A stretch of DNA of 64,000 bases from Aquilaria yunnanensis (taxonomy: Eukaryota > Streptophyta > Magnoliopsida > Malvales > Thymelaeaceae), in contig CM077597.1 of the NCBI GenBank assembly GCA_039654915.1, positions 23,968,001-24,032,000 of the forward strand. The letters run 5' to 3'. Numbering within the stretch: position 1 is the stretch's first letter; each line of letters begins with the position of its first letter. The position numbers and the translations under genes were made by a program. Shown in pieces: positions 12,362 through 24,310 of this stretch. The notes beneath the pieces are model-generated. The model saw only the letters and a list, made by a program, of their open reading frames with translations, was not told the origin of the DNA and searched no databases.

Positions 12362-12597
12362 CTCTCTCCATCCCACTTTCTTTGCTCCATTTGACTTTTT
12401 TGACTAGTTTGACTTGAATTTATTTATATTATTATTTGTTAGAAAAAAAATTAAAAAACATATATTTAGAAACTATAGGTTTTGATTTATCATTCATATA
12501 TAAGGTTTTTCATTTATATGCTAAAATATTGAAAATAAAAAAATCATAGACTAATTGCTGAAAAGTGAATTGTGTAAAGAATTTAGGATAGATGGAG
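12362..12597. mobile_element. Stowaway-like MITE 2
   Basis: CTCTCTCCATCCCA at the left and GGATAGATGGAG at the right form imperfect inverted termini flanked by TA (12360-12361, 12598-12599). The internal sequence is close to MITE 1 (shared GACTAGTTTGACTTGAATTT). Confidence 0.75.
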
Positions 12598-13055
12598 TAC
12601 ATATTTAGTCCTCAAGCTTTTAAAAAAATTTAAAAATAGTATGTAAAAATTAAAAATGGACTTTTTGTGAAATCTACAAATATACCCCTAAAGTTTGAAA
12701 GTTTCAATCAAAGTTTAACGAAATACACAAAATACCTCAATCAAACATAAAATAGTGTCTTTATGAGAAAAGAACCATTGGAAATTATGATTGTATTCTT
12801 ATGGATTTTCACTTTCTATAAATGTTACTTTGCTATGATCGTATTTTCAAGAACATTTGAGAATCTTTTAACCAAACACCCACCAAGGGCAATTCTTACT
12901 GCTTGATAAAAAACTCTTGTTCCTCCATATAGTACAAAGATATAGAAATATTGATACATGTACCTAAGAAATCATCTTCAAAGAACCAGTTAAATTAAGC
13001 ATGCCAAAACATGCCTAGAAGATTAGCACAACAATCCAATTGACACTGCCTAAAG

Positions 13056-13939
13056 TAGGGGTGAGCATAGTTTCAGTTGGTTCAACTTTATGGTAAAACC
13101 AAACCAACTCAAAATGGCTTTAGTTTCAAAAATTTTCTCCCTAAATCAAGAACCAAGCATAACCAAACCATGGGTATGGGTTTTTTCGGTTCTGATTCTT
13201 GGATTTTTCAATTTATACAATATACCTATAACAATACTAAAATTCAATAAAATTGCATTCATAACTAGTTTATGAAATATTCAAAATAATATATAATTAA
13301 ATCAGCATTTAAATATATGTATGTAGACACATTTAAAAAATTTTAACATGCTGTTACCAAAATAGTTCAAAATAGTTGTTTGTGGAGTATCTTTGATCTC
13401 AAGTATTTTACTTCCCTCCAGTAATTCCAACATTGACATGACATTCAACATGAAAATATTTTTCACATGGCTTATAAATGAAAAAACATGAGAATTGTGT
13501 CATAGAAAGTAGTATGAAGTAGAGAGATTGAAAGCAAATTGACCCAAGAGTAGTCCGCATAAGAAGCGAAATGATTCAAGTGAATATAAAAAAATTTCCT
13601 GAATGTTCTCACAACTCCCATGTTGCTTCAATTTGGAACATCAGTTTAATGGTTTAATATAAAAACACAAGATGTCTATCATAATTTTTCAAAGAAATGC
13701 AGATATATATGGATATATTAGTAAAACTATAATTTTTATTATATAATTATATATGTATACCTCGGGTTCGGTTCCACTTCAGGTTTATTCCATATGAAAC
13801 TAGAACCCCAAAAACCCATCGATTTTCTTATATGTAAAACCAACCCGTGAACCATGATCCATTTTTACCCAACCAAACCTAATCCAATGGGGGTGGTTCG
13901 GGTTAGGTTTCAAGTTTACCAAACTCATGCTTACCCTTA
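13056..13939. mobile_element. Non-autonomous hAT element in the MMS21 pseudogene copy
   Basis: The termini are TAGGGGTGAGCAT and, inverted, ATGCTTACCCTTA. The flanks are GCCTAAAG (13048-13055) and GCATAAAG (13940-13947), an 8-bp target duplication with one change. The neighbouring duplicate shows the uninterrupted site GCCTAAAGTACCAGG at about 11326, which fixes both ends. The interior is AT-rich with GGTTCGGTT-like words and no transposase. Confidence 0.9.
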
Positions 13940-14640
13940 GCATAAAGTACCAGGATGGCAAATATGTTCAATCAAAAGCTGCCTTTGCATTTGGAAGCCT
14001 GAAAATGTCAGTTTAGAAATCGTTAACATAGGAACCACCTTGTCCCTCATTATCTTCATCAAGAACATCTGTTAAACCTTTTACAACATTTGTTGCTATG
14101 GTTTCTCGAATGAGTGAGCAAATTTCCGTGATTTTGACCATCAATAAAGGGTCACAAATTACTCTAGCTGAATTTAACATCTTGGGGCAAGATGAGAGAT
14201 ATTAGAGGGTGGCATAGAAATTCTAAGAAGAAACATTAGGAAATGAAAAGTGTAAGCATACCTGAAAATAGGCACTCTTTTTTCGATTTTATGTAGGTCA
14301 TGATCACATTTTTCTCGTATACATGCTTGCTGTCCAAGCTACATCGGAGTTAACAGACAAGTACATTAATTTGATCAAGAAAGAAAGACAACATGAGAAG
14401 AAAGTAATGTAATGACAACATTGATAAAGAGAAAATAGAGTTGGGATACAACACAGACATATGAAGAGAAGGACAGAGCAAAAACGGATCAAGATTGAAG
14501 ATCATAACTCCAATTATGGTGGAAACAATGGAGACCTCCTACTATGATCATACATTTGACTCCATATAATCATTGTATCCATAAAAAAAGTAGCAGAAGA
14601 AGTGTGTTGCACGCTTATCTGGATAAATGTTTAATATGAC

Positions 14641-16440
14641 TTTCTTAATAAATTTTAACATCAAAAAAGACTGTAAAAGTTTGATTTCAATGTTATTGCC
14701 GCTCTTGTAGCATGTGTATATCAAGAAGGAAAAGATGTATCTTCCTTAGCAGGAAATTAATATTTAAAGGAGAATGTTATTAGATATGGAATATGTAAAG
14801 AACCACAATCTTAAATCTTGAAAAGATGTCATCTTGGTTTAGCTTAAGAGGCTAATAGTTATTGGTCGGTCGTCGAAACCGTCAAAAATAATTATGGTAT
14901 CCCTAACAACTCATAATAAATAAATTTGTAGTCAAGCAGTGAAAACCAGATCGAATCCCAAGAGAAATTTCTTAACCGAAAACTTTCTATCAGAAAATTG
15001 AAATAAAAAGGTTGGGAGAGATTTTTTTTTTAATTGAATGCTAAATTAAATTAACCGTAGAATCAAAATAAAATTAACTAATACTAAAAACGCTCAGTTC
15101 ATGGTTGATTATCCATTCCAATTACGAAGTTGATCATCAAAGAAAAGTACTTCTTCAATCCAAACAAATAAACAGGGTTCTTTTTAAAGCTTAAAAAAAC
15201 CCAAAGAAGTCAACAGTAAAATTAACCAGAAAAAGCTTCAGATTAATTTCTTAATTTTGAGTAACAAGATATTGAAAAGCAATTTCTAATTATCTCAAAA
15301 TCAGCATTAAGATCATTGAACTAAAAAGTTTATTCCAAACAATAATCCAAAAGCTTGAACAATTTAACCTGTCTTACTTCTCTGTATGAACTAACCAGAA
15401 ATAAAAATAATCTCGAATCAATTCACTTGCTTCTAATTGAATTCTTCACCCAAGTGGTTGAAAGAAAATCAAGCAAATTTGTAATCGTATAACCAATCCA
15501 ACAAGTGATAATAGAAAAATTAATTACAATAAATATGAACAACAAAAATGTAAATACTTGAATTTAAAGAGAATTTAAGTAACTAAAATCAATCATCACA
15601 ACTGGTGTTAGTGATGGAAATCGTCCCTAGAACTGAACCAGAAAATTACTTACTCATGATTGGAAAAAAAAAATGATAATTGAAAAAAACTAAAATTACA
15701 AAAATAAAAAAGAAAGATGAAGCGCCAGGCAGCTAGGCAGCCACTTCTTAAAAACCTAAAAATATTGCCTAGTGTGCTAAATGTATAAAATTATCCTAAA
15801 CTTTCTATATTGTTACAAAATTACCCTACACAAATAAAAAGATTCAAAATAAATAAAAAGTTTCAAAGCTGTCACCAAGCAATACTCCAGGACATTAGCA
15901 GCAACTTCAATCTGAGATTCGACCTTGATGCAGTCACTATTTCTCAAAATACAAATCATGAAAGTTGTATATCTCTTTCTTATCTTCGAAACGACACCTG
16001 AATTACATAGAACGGACATCTACAGCCAAAGCTATGCCCAAAATACTGCAACTGCTTTTGAATCAGCGGTGACCCGTAAATCGCGACTTTGAAGCTGAAT
16101 TTGACCATCTTAACATGAAAACTGGGTTCCATGGTCTACATGTGAATTGTAGCTCCAGATGTTAGCTTTCTAATGAATCAATAATTACTTGATTTTGATC
16201 TCTGTAACTCAAGATATGATTTTTCTCCCGGAACATCACCAATCTGTCAAAATCCTAAAAGAACACAACCAAATTAAGACTTGTAAAATGGCAAATTAAA
16301 TCCACTCTTGAGTCCAGATATGCTATAAGCTAAAAAACATACTCAAAATATATCTTTAAGGTTCAAAACATATTAAAACATACTAAATATGGAGGAAATA
16401 AATATAATAAATATAAGCTTATAAGTTATGAATGTTCATT
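14641..16440. repeat. Unassigned dispersed-repeat-like sequence
   Basis: 14860-15000 (GGTCGGTCGTCGAAACCGTC then GAATCCCAAGAGAAATTT) and 16040-16250 have the texture of moderately repeated plant retroelement DNA, but no protein motif, LTR pair or terminal repeat could be fixed. No gene is seen. Confidence 0.35.
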
Positions 16441-19400
16441 TTAATTTTCTTATTTGGACAGTTTAGTACGCATAAAGCATTATGAATTTTTTATTTTGAA
16501 AGGAAGTGGTCCAAGGCTCACTAAAATATTTGGCTCTTTCATGTTTTTTATCATTTAGTATCCTATCAAAATCATATGTTGGTTATATTGATGGATTTTG
16601 TATCTAGCATAAATGTAAAATCAATTCAAGGTGATTAAGAAATGAGTCTAAGACATGAGGTTATGTTTCCTCATACCGAGCCCATTGATTTGGCATAAGT
16701 GATAAATTAATTGAACTTTCATAAGTGAAAGTGGCTCTTTAATTGTTCAAATTAGAAATGCATAATTGCCATAAAAGATAATCTAGACATCAATTTTGAT
16801 GATCCTCCATTTAGACAAAAAGGCTACATGATGCCCATTGGGTTCTATGTATCATTAGTTGATCCTGAACTTAATAGGGGCTCAATAAGGTTGTATCTAA
16901 AATTTAAAAATCCATATATGGATAGTTTCATACCTTTAATAAAATTTGTATCCATAAGGTTCATTATAGTAACAAAAATTAGATTTGGATGTAAGCATAT
17001 ATCTAGTGGATGATAAGCCTAAACTTTTTTAAACGGTGAGGAAACTTCCATGAAATTACATTTTTTCATGACTTTTGCCATTGAACAATCTTAACAGTGG
17101 TTTATGCTTCATTGATGTTCATATTTCATGAAAATGTGAAGTCCGTAACTACTGAAGTGTAATAGATGGAATAAAGTTAGAATTAGTTTAATTAACTAGT
17201 TGGATTAACCTCATTTTTGTGTCTTTTATTAGCATTTGCATATGATAAGTTGTACTACATATATGTAGTTGCATGTTTATCACATAAATGCACATACTTA
17301 TATGAGATAGTTGCATTGCATGTGTGCTATACATATCATTATATATGTAGCTTACATTACAACAAAAATCAAATATATGTCCAGACATAAGTTGAAGGTT
17401 GGTTTTCTCACACAAATAATCTGCCTTTGTTCTTAGAGTTTGAACAAGGATGAGACTGCTAAAATTTTGAGTGTAAGTCATTACTAAAATTAGTCACATA
17501 TGAATTAATAGAGACTTACATCTAAGTGGGAGTCACATAATCACACTTTTGATAACATTAGCTCAGAGGTCATCTTGATCTAAACTATTTGTTTGATATT
17601 AAGTTAAGGTGTTAGTCACACCGCAATTGTATGCCTACACATATATCCTAACCTATGTGACCAAGTGGATTTTTCATATGTGAGAAGTTTGACACTCATA
17701 TGGTTTGCTAAGGACATCTACTCTTAGTGGGAGTTCGCATAGAGTCACACAAAAGATAATTTTTTAGAGGGAGATAGACACCGCCTAAATAGTGGTTGAC
17801 AAATATTGTGATTGTGTACACTAACATATCATGAAACTTGTACATATCTCGTGTATCTTTTGACTTATCAAATTGACCATAGAAAGAAAATAAGTAAATT
17901 TCTCTTTTCTTACTTATGTGTGAGTTTTCTTTTGCTATGCCCTATTCACCATTGACTACTATTTAATGATTTAAAATCATAATGTTACTTTGGTAAGCTT
18001 CCTATAGCTATGATAATTTAGCCAGATGCGTCTTTTATTGGGTAATCACTATGTTTTAAGTTATTATATAGTGAGTGCAACAAAAAAGACTCTATAATGT
18101 GTTTGCAAATCAATGCAAATTACAATCTAATTGCATGTGTTATAAGTCAGATAGTTGTGCAATGTTGTCTATACTTGAATACGTGCACTCATAAATAGCA
18201 CTTAGTGTAATATTGTATTACTTAGTGTACTACAAGATTCAAGTATAAAATGACTTTAAAAATAAATGCATCCCAAGTTTGATATATGACAGAGAGTTTA
18301 TGGTAAACACACAAAAGAAGAGTGTTGTAACCAAACTATGTAATCAACAGAGTCTTAAGGTATAAATGCATGATTAATGATATGTGCATCATTAATGAAC
18401 CTTGATTTGTTTAAGCATCTTTGATTAGTTCAAGGACTTGTTGTGAAGATAATTCTCCTATATATATTTAACCACTACAGAGGGAGGAGATTTATTGTCA
18501 TGCCTAGGGTCACAAACCCAAAGTTACATATGTCAGTTTCTCTTTTGTGAGTGTGTTTCAAGTGTTTGTTATCCATTATCCTTGTTCTTTATCAAGTATA
18601 TCTATTCAAGTTGGAGCTATTGGAATGTAGTTAGTAAGAGTAATTACTAAATTTCTTAGATGCATTAAGATATACTTATTTTATTATTGGTTAGTGTAGT
18701 CACACCATATGTTGATGCTATCACATCAACTCACATCACTATTACAACATTAACTAGATGTAGTTAAGTGGTTAGGATAATATAGCATATGTGTGTGACA
18801 CATCATTACCTTGAAACCAATAGGAAAATGACATGTGCAATTATGTGATCTTTACATGTACACTTTGACATATGAGATAATTATTTAATAACCACCCCAT
18901 AACTGCTCATATTATGAAAGGATATCACTTTTAGATGAAAGGACATGTCTATCCCAACATATATGACCCTTGGGGAGGTAGTTATGCACCATAATTACCC
19001 TGATTAGTGAAATAACATGACTTTTAATAAAGGGTCACGTTTTAGGCTAATTTAATAACCTTTAGAAGGTGGTTTTGGCCTTAATTTAAGGAGACACAAC
19101 TCTTAAAAGAGTTGTGACTCAATAACTGAACCAACTATCCCTTCTAAAGGTGGTTATTACTTTATTTCAATGGAAGAAGTTATGGGTAGGTAGGATACCA
19201 CTTGGCGAACTAGTATAATCTTTAATGAAGAGTTGTGACATTTTTATGAGGGGTTATGACCCTTCATAAGTGCGAATTCACTCCCTATAAATATAGGGCA
19301 ATAGAATTATGCAAAAGAAGGTTACAAACACAACTACTGGATACTCTATTTCTTTTATTTTGCCCCACATACTTCTCTATCACCATCAAGAGAATTCTAG

Positions 19401-20221
19401 TTGAATATTGGGTGTGAACCACATATATAGTTACTTGTGTTCAAGTAAATTAAATATATGATCCTTGCTGTTCACAACAAGTCATTTCTTCCACAACATG
19501 CTCAAAGATGTGCCTTTCATCAAGGAGAGTATCACTCAATTCTTCAATGATAACTAAGTATGCCTTAATTTTCACATTTATTTTATATCCTGAAAATTAA
19601 AGTATTCATTAGTTGTATAAAATTCCTTCACTAATGCCTCTAACTTTGGATTGCAGGCTACTCATGTAAAGGGGATAGATAGCATATCCAAAACACATTC
19701 TCATATGGGGGAATGCAGTTATGGACCTCTTGCTAATCATGGAGCTCAACTTCAACAAAATGGTACCCTAGTTTTGTGGAAATGTCCAGCCTTTTGTACC
19801 AATGCTCTTATGTTGAATGCTATGGGAAATACATTCCCAAGAACTTGTAATTCATCTAACATCCTCGACCCTCCTTAGGGAAGTCTATTGTTTTGTTGCT
19901 TTCCTTTTAATGAATTCTTCTTTGCTAAAAAAAAAATTTAAAAATTATGGCTTTAATATATAGAGTGGAATATTTATATAATAAAAAATTCTTATTTAAT
20001 CTACATATAACTTATACTTCATACTCTCATAATATCAAATTTTTGTATGTTCTATGTGTTGATATATTATATTTGTATATATTTTTATTTTCATACATGT
20101 CTATATGCCCAAAATATTTCAAATCCCATATATCCGAGATGATACAATATGATACTAATATTGTACCGTACCATTAAAAAATTGGTACACTATCCAATAT
20201 AAAATGTAAAACCTTGGGTTC
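16441..20221. other. AT-rich intergenic stretch with possible LTR promoter remnants
   Basis: No gene is recognised. Two places look like LTR promoter/R regions: CTATATATATTTAACC near 18460 and CCTATAAATATAGGGC near 19285, each followed by a long T/C-rich leader. An AAGTGGGAG word near 17525 resembles a copia polypurine tract. Short frames at 16828-17013 and 19651-19878 match nothing recognised. Confidence 0.3.
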
Positions 20222-21192
20222 TAGTTCATGGTTGAACTGGCTCTACCAGACAATCCTGTTCGGCTCCAGCAACCATAGTATGTAAAGGTTGTTTCATTGT
20301 TACGACAAGGAAGCACCGAGAATAGTGATAGCCAAACGCTATCGCCTCTATCTGGCCGAACTCCCTGCCACAATGATGGCCAGAAGAAGCTGGCGCTACC
20401 CGAGAAAAGGTACGATCAGGCACCTCGGGAGATAGCCGAAGAGCTCCGAGCCCGGCACGCCAGGAAGCCCCGAGGACACTACTCGCCCCCCAAGGTTGTG
20501 AACATATCGCCTTCGGAAAAGCGGCACCAGACATAGCGAGCCGAACATGATATCCCCGAAGGCGGAACTCCCTGAAACTGGGAACCCCCGAACTGAGGGC
20601 TTGTTTCCCGAAGAGGCCCTGTCCGAACTAGAGGACGACCTCACCCAGGGACCTCGGGAGTACGGCAGGAGCATTTATGGAAGCATTTAAGGAAGCCTCT
20701 GACACGTCCTTTCGCAGACGTCATTAAGTCGCCTGAATAGGCGCTCTGACATACGGACGCCATCAGAATCACATCATGGCCCATCTCAGCACGTGGCTCA
20801 GGACAACTTGCTACCAGTTATCTGTCTCCTACGCCCAGAAACTCAGGGAACATCCGACCGAACACGTGTCGTGATCTGAACGGGCTAGGCACTCCTTTAA
20901 ATACCAGGAATTAATACTTGGCAGGAGGCTGGTTGGTTGGCCAAACACTGCTCCCACACTCTGAGAAAACTACCAGGCGAGACTCTTCAGCCCTTTGTGC
21001 TATTTCCTCTGCCTTTTCTCAGCCACCACTGACTTGGGCGTCGGAGGCTACCCCCCCGGAAAAACACTCCGGGGGCCTCCTAACCCTTTGTTTCTGAGCT
21101 TTCAGGCACTCTCCTTCGGGCTGTCCATTCCACCAGGCGTTCTTCCTCCCAGAAGTCTCTCCACCAGTCACCATGACTATAAACGATGAGGC
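20222..21192 (+). mobile_element. GC-rich LTR-like fragment (probable Ty3/gypsy solo LTR)
   Basis: The block is much richer in GC than its surroundings. It holds a TATA-like CTTTAAATACC at about 20895, followed by a leader and a CCCCCGGA...TCCGGGGG hairpin (21049-21078) of the kind seen near LTR polyadenylation regions. Overlapping frames on both strands do not resemble known proteins. No second LTR is seen, so this is a solo LTR or a fragment; the exact borders are uncertain. Confidence 0.5.
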
Positions 21193-21239
21193 CCCTGGCC
21201 ATCAAATAGATGTGTGTCAAAGCTTACCCTAGGAATATT

Positions 21240-22376
21240 CACTTCCCTAAAATACCATATTTGGCTAAAAAGAAATTAAGCAATATAAGGAAGTGAAGTA
21301 CTTATGTAACCTAGCTTATTCTATAAGTCATCATCCTATAATATAAAAACTGACAATTTGTTCCAGAGTCTTATAAATCAGTTCATTACACCATTAGTCC
21401 AACAAATCCTACAAGTTTTTTAACCTTTGCCTTGTCTTTTCTATTTTTCTATTTATCATCACGTAGCACACATATAAAATAACTTTAATCAATAATTTTG
21501 ATTGAACATGCTTGTTAAATGTCATTAGCGATAAAAATAAAACAATAATTACAAGATTTGGAAGCAAGTCAACTCAACAATTGATGAGAAAGAGGCAAAA
21601 ACAATGGAACTAGAAGGGAAGAAAAACTTGGAGCTTGGAGCTAGGGGAAGTTCCCTTTCATCCCAAGACCTATGAAAAATGAAGAAAATTGAAGAAAATA
21701 GGAAAAATAAACTTTAGAACTTTTTGAAAAGGATTTTTAGAATTTTAAAGATAAGCAAGGGGTTCTTTTTCTTTCATTATTAATTGTTTGTTATTTTATT
21801 AATAGTTTTTATTCTTTTATCAGTTTATGCTTGTTGTTTTAGATAAATTAGTTTTTATTTTTTTATTATTCCTACTTATTCTTTTAGATAAATTAATTGT
21901 TTTTTATTTTATTAGTAGTTGTTTATTCTTTTCTTACAAGCTATTTGTGCTTTTATCAATTATTGCTTATCCTTTCAGATAAACTAGTTGTTTGTTATTT
22001 TATTAGGTAATTGTTTGTTTTTTTACTAGCAATTGTTTGTTCTTTTTATTCCCTAGGGATTCGGTTTTATTATTTTCCTAAATTTTTTTTTTTTACCTAA
22101 TCACTGATGAAAATAAATTTTATGAGTTTTATTTTAATTATTTTATTTTAGAGATTTTTTTCTTAATTCCAAATCATGAATCTTATCAAACTAATTAGAT
22201 ATGAAATTTTAGATATCCTTGGAATCTCAGAATTTAATCAAATCTACCAAAAATTTGAAAGAAACATTTTATTCAAACCGTGAGTTTTATCAGACCAATT
22301 AGATTTGAACAAATAATTCATCTTAGAATTTTATCAAATTCACCAAGAACGGATCCTTGAAGATTTATCGAGTATT
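21240..22376 (+). repeat. Copy of the TGTTCTTTTATC repeat family, cut by the CACTA insertion
   Basis: 21260-21440 matches the left part of the foldback element at 42324-42500 (shared CAATATAAAAATTGATAATT-like and CCTACAAATTTT-like blocks). 21780-22060 carries TTGTTCTTTT / TTATTAGTAGTTG words. The CACTA element beginning at 22377 interrupts or borders it. Confidence 0.6.
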
Positions 22377-24310
22377 CACTACTAGAAAAACCGCAATTAG
22401 CGACGGTTTAATTAGCGACGGCTAAAAACAGTCGCTAATTAGCGACGGCAAATAGTTGCTAAAAGTCCGGTGAAAGATTAGTGACGGTTAATAGTCGCTA
22501 ATTTTTAGCGACGTATTACCGTCGCTAAATTAGCAAGGCAAGTAGTCGCTAAAATTAACGACTAACTGCCTTCGCTAATTTAGCGACGGTTAGCGACTAC
22601 TTGCCTTCGCTAATTTAGCGACGGTAATACGTCGCTAAAAATTAGCGACTATCAATCGTCGCTAATATTTCACCGGACGTTTAGCGACTATTTGCCGTCG
22701 CTAATTTCGCGACTACTTGCCTTCGCTAATTTAGCGACGGTAATACGTCGCTAAAAATTAGCGACTATCAATCGTCGCTAATATTTCACCGGACGTTTAG
22801 CGACTATTTGCCGTCACTAATTTCGCGACTACTTGCCTTCGCTAATTTAGTGAGTATTAGCCGTCGCTAATTTTAGTGAGCCGTTCAAAAATTACATGCA
22901 GCTTGCCCTTCGTAATATTCCAAAGAGTAGCGATGACTAATTATGACTGGCTTTTAATGAGATTTTTCATTCTCCTTTTTTTTCATTTGTTTTGATAATG
23001 ATAAATTTTAATTGCTTTCAGTTTACTTTGTAATTAAAATGTATGGATCGATGTATCCATATGTGTGTAAAAAACAACTATAATTGTTACTAAATTTTAT
23101 TTTATGGTTAAAAGATTTATTAAGTAACTCAGTTATTTTTCATAAAATGTAAGAATAAAGTTTTAAGAATGATGGTTACCTGTCAGTAACTTATAGGAAC
23201 AGTTTGCCCTGAGTAAGTTAGCGAAGGCTATGCGTAACAAAATTATGGCCATAGTTAGTGAAGGTTTACCGTCGTTAATTTAGTGACAGTTAGCCCTCAC
23301 TAAGTTTAGTGACGGGTTGCCCTTGCTAATTTAGCGAAGGCTAATCGTCACTAATTTAGAATCTTGGTAGTGACGTCTTCCCCTCACTAATTTAGCGACG
23401 GGTAGACGTCACTAAATTTAGTGACGGCTTGCCCTCGCTAATTTAGCGATGGCTAACCGTCACTAAATTAGTGATAGTGTTAGTGATGGCTTGCCCTCAC
23501 TAAATTAGCAACAGTTAGGCGTCACTAAAGTTAGTGACGTCGTGCCCTTGCTAATGTAGCGAAGGCTAGCCGTCACTAAATTTTATGTAGTCCTAGTAAC
23601 GGGTTACCTTCGCTAATTTAGCGAAGGCTAATTTATTTACGATTTGCTCTCACAAAAATCCTAATACCCTTCACTACGTATCAGGTAAATTTTTCTACAC
23701 GTGACCCTCACTCGTATAGATTAGTTCCAACACTTAGGATTTTTTTAATTCAGATATATGGATCAATAGATCTATGTGTTTATGGAAAAAAAATTTAGGT
23801 TATAATTTAGGTTAACAAAATTATCTATCTTAATTAATTTTCTAGAAAAGGAAAAAAAGAAGTGAAAATCGATTCAAATTCAATTGATTTTTGCCTGGCC
23901 TTAGCAATATTAAATTCTTGATCAATAAACATAATATTATTGTTTATGTTAAATTTGATTTAGTTATTGTTTATGTTAAACTTTTCGCAATTTTGTTTCG
24001 TTATATGTGAGTACCTGGTTAAATTTTGCGTTTACAAATTATAACTTGGGTAATTAGAATTATTTATCTATTTACTGAGCTAAACTCTTTTAAGAAAATT
24101 TAGGTAATTTAATAAAAAAATCATGTTAATTAAAATTAAATTAATTTTAATATGTTTATTGGCACAAGAGGCTTAGCCATTTTATAATATATTGGGATCT
24201 AATTTAGCCTAAATGTATTACAATGGTATAGCGAAGGCCACAAGTCGCTAAATGGCTTTGCGACATTTTGTCGTCGCTATTGTTGCGATGGTACACTGTC
24301 GCAACTTCAA
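22377..24310 (+). repeat. 5' terminal and subterminal repeat region of the 10-kb CACTA element
   Basis: Three clusters of TAGCGACGG/CCGTCGCTA units are seen: 22377-22890, 23215-23660 and 24225-24305, separated by AT-rich sequence. In the first cluster a 116-bp unit (GACTACTTGCCTTCGCTAAT at 22595, 22711 and 22827) is tandemly repeated. The stretch 22455-22551 is an inverted copy of the same unit. No coding potential is seen. Confidence 0.8.

Larger units (their letters stand above)
12080..14640 (-). pseudogene. Truncated duplicate of the NAC-MMS21 intergenic region and MMS21 3' exons
   Basis: From 12080 the sequence follows the region downstream of MMS21 (compare 41230, 44370-44790, 46700-47690) with insertions on each side. 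The exon-7 counterpart is at about 14015-14193 and keeps a frame ending in TAA. The exon-6 counterpart at about 14278-14358 has Ser in place of the Cys of the CKHVYEK motif, a likely zinc ligand. A 21-bp deletion between two GCAAG words at about 14187 removes the intron-6 acceptor that the functional gene uses. Similarity to the functional locus stops near 14640, so exons 1-5 are absent. It contains a Stowaway MITE and a hAT element. Confidence 0.85.

Noticed and set aside
19651..19878. 75-codon frame after an AG acceptor-like site
   Set aside because: No similarity recognised and no upstream exon could be built.
20226..20674. Overlapping frames on both strands in the GC-rich block
   Set aside because: Few stops are expected in GC-rich DNA; no protein family recognised, and the context is an LTR-like repeat.
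22377..23700. A separate short CACTA element ending before 24 kb
   Set aside because: No GTAGTG-type right end was found there; the only partner end with ATT outside is at 32448.
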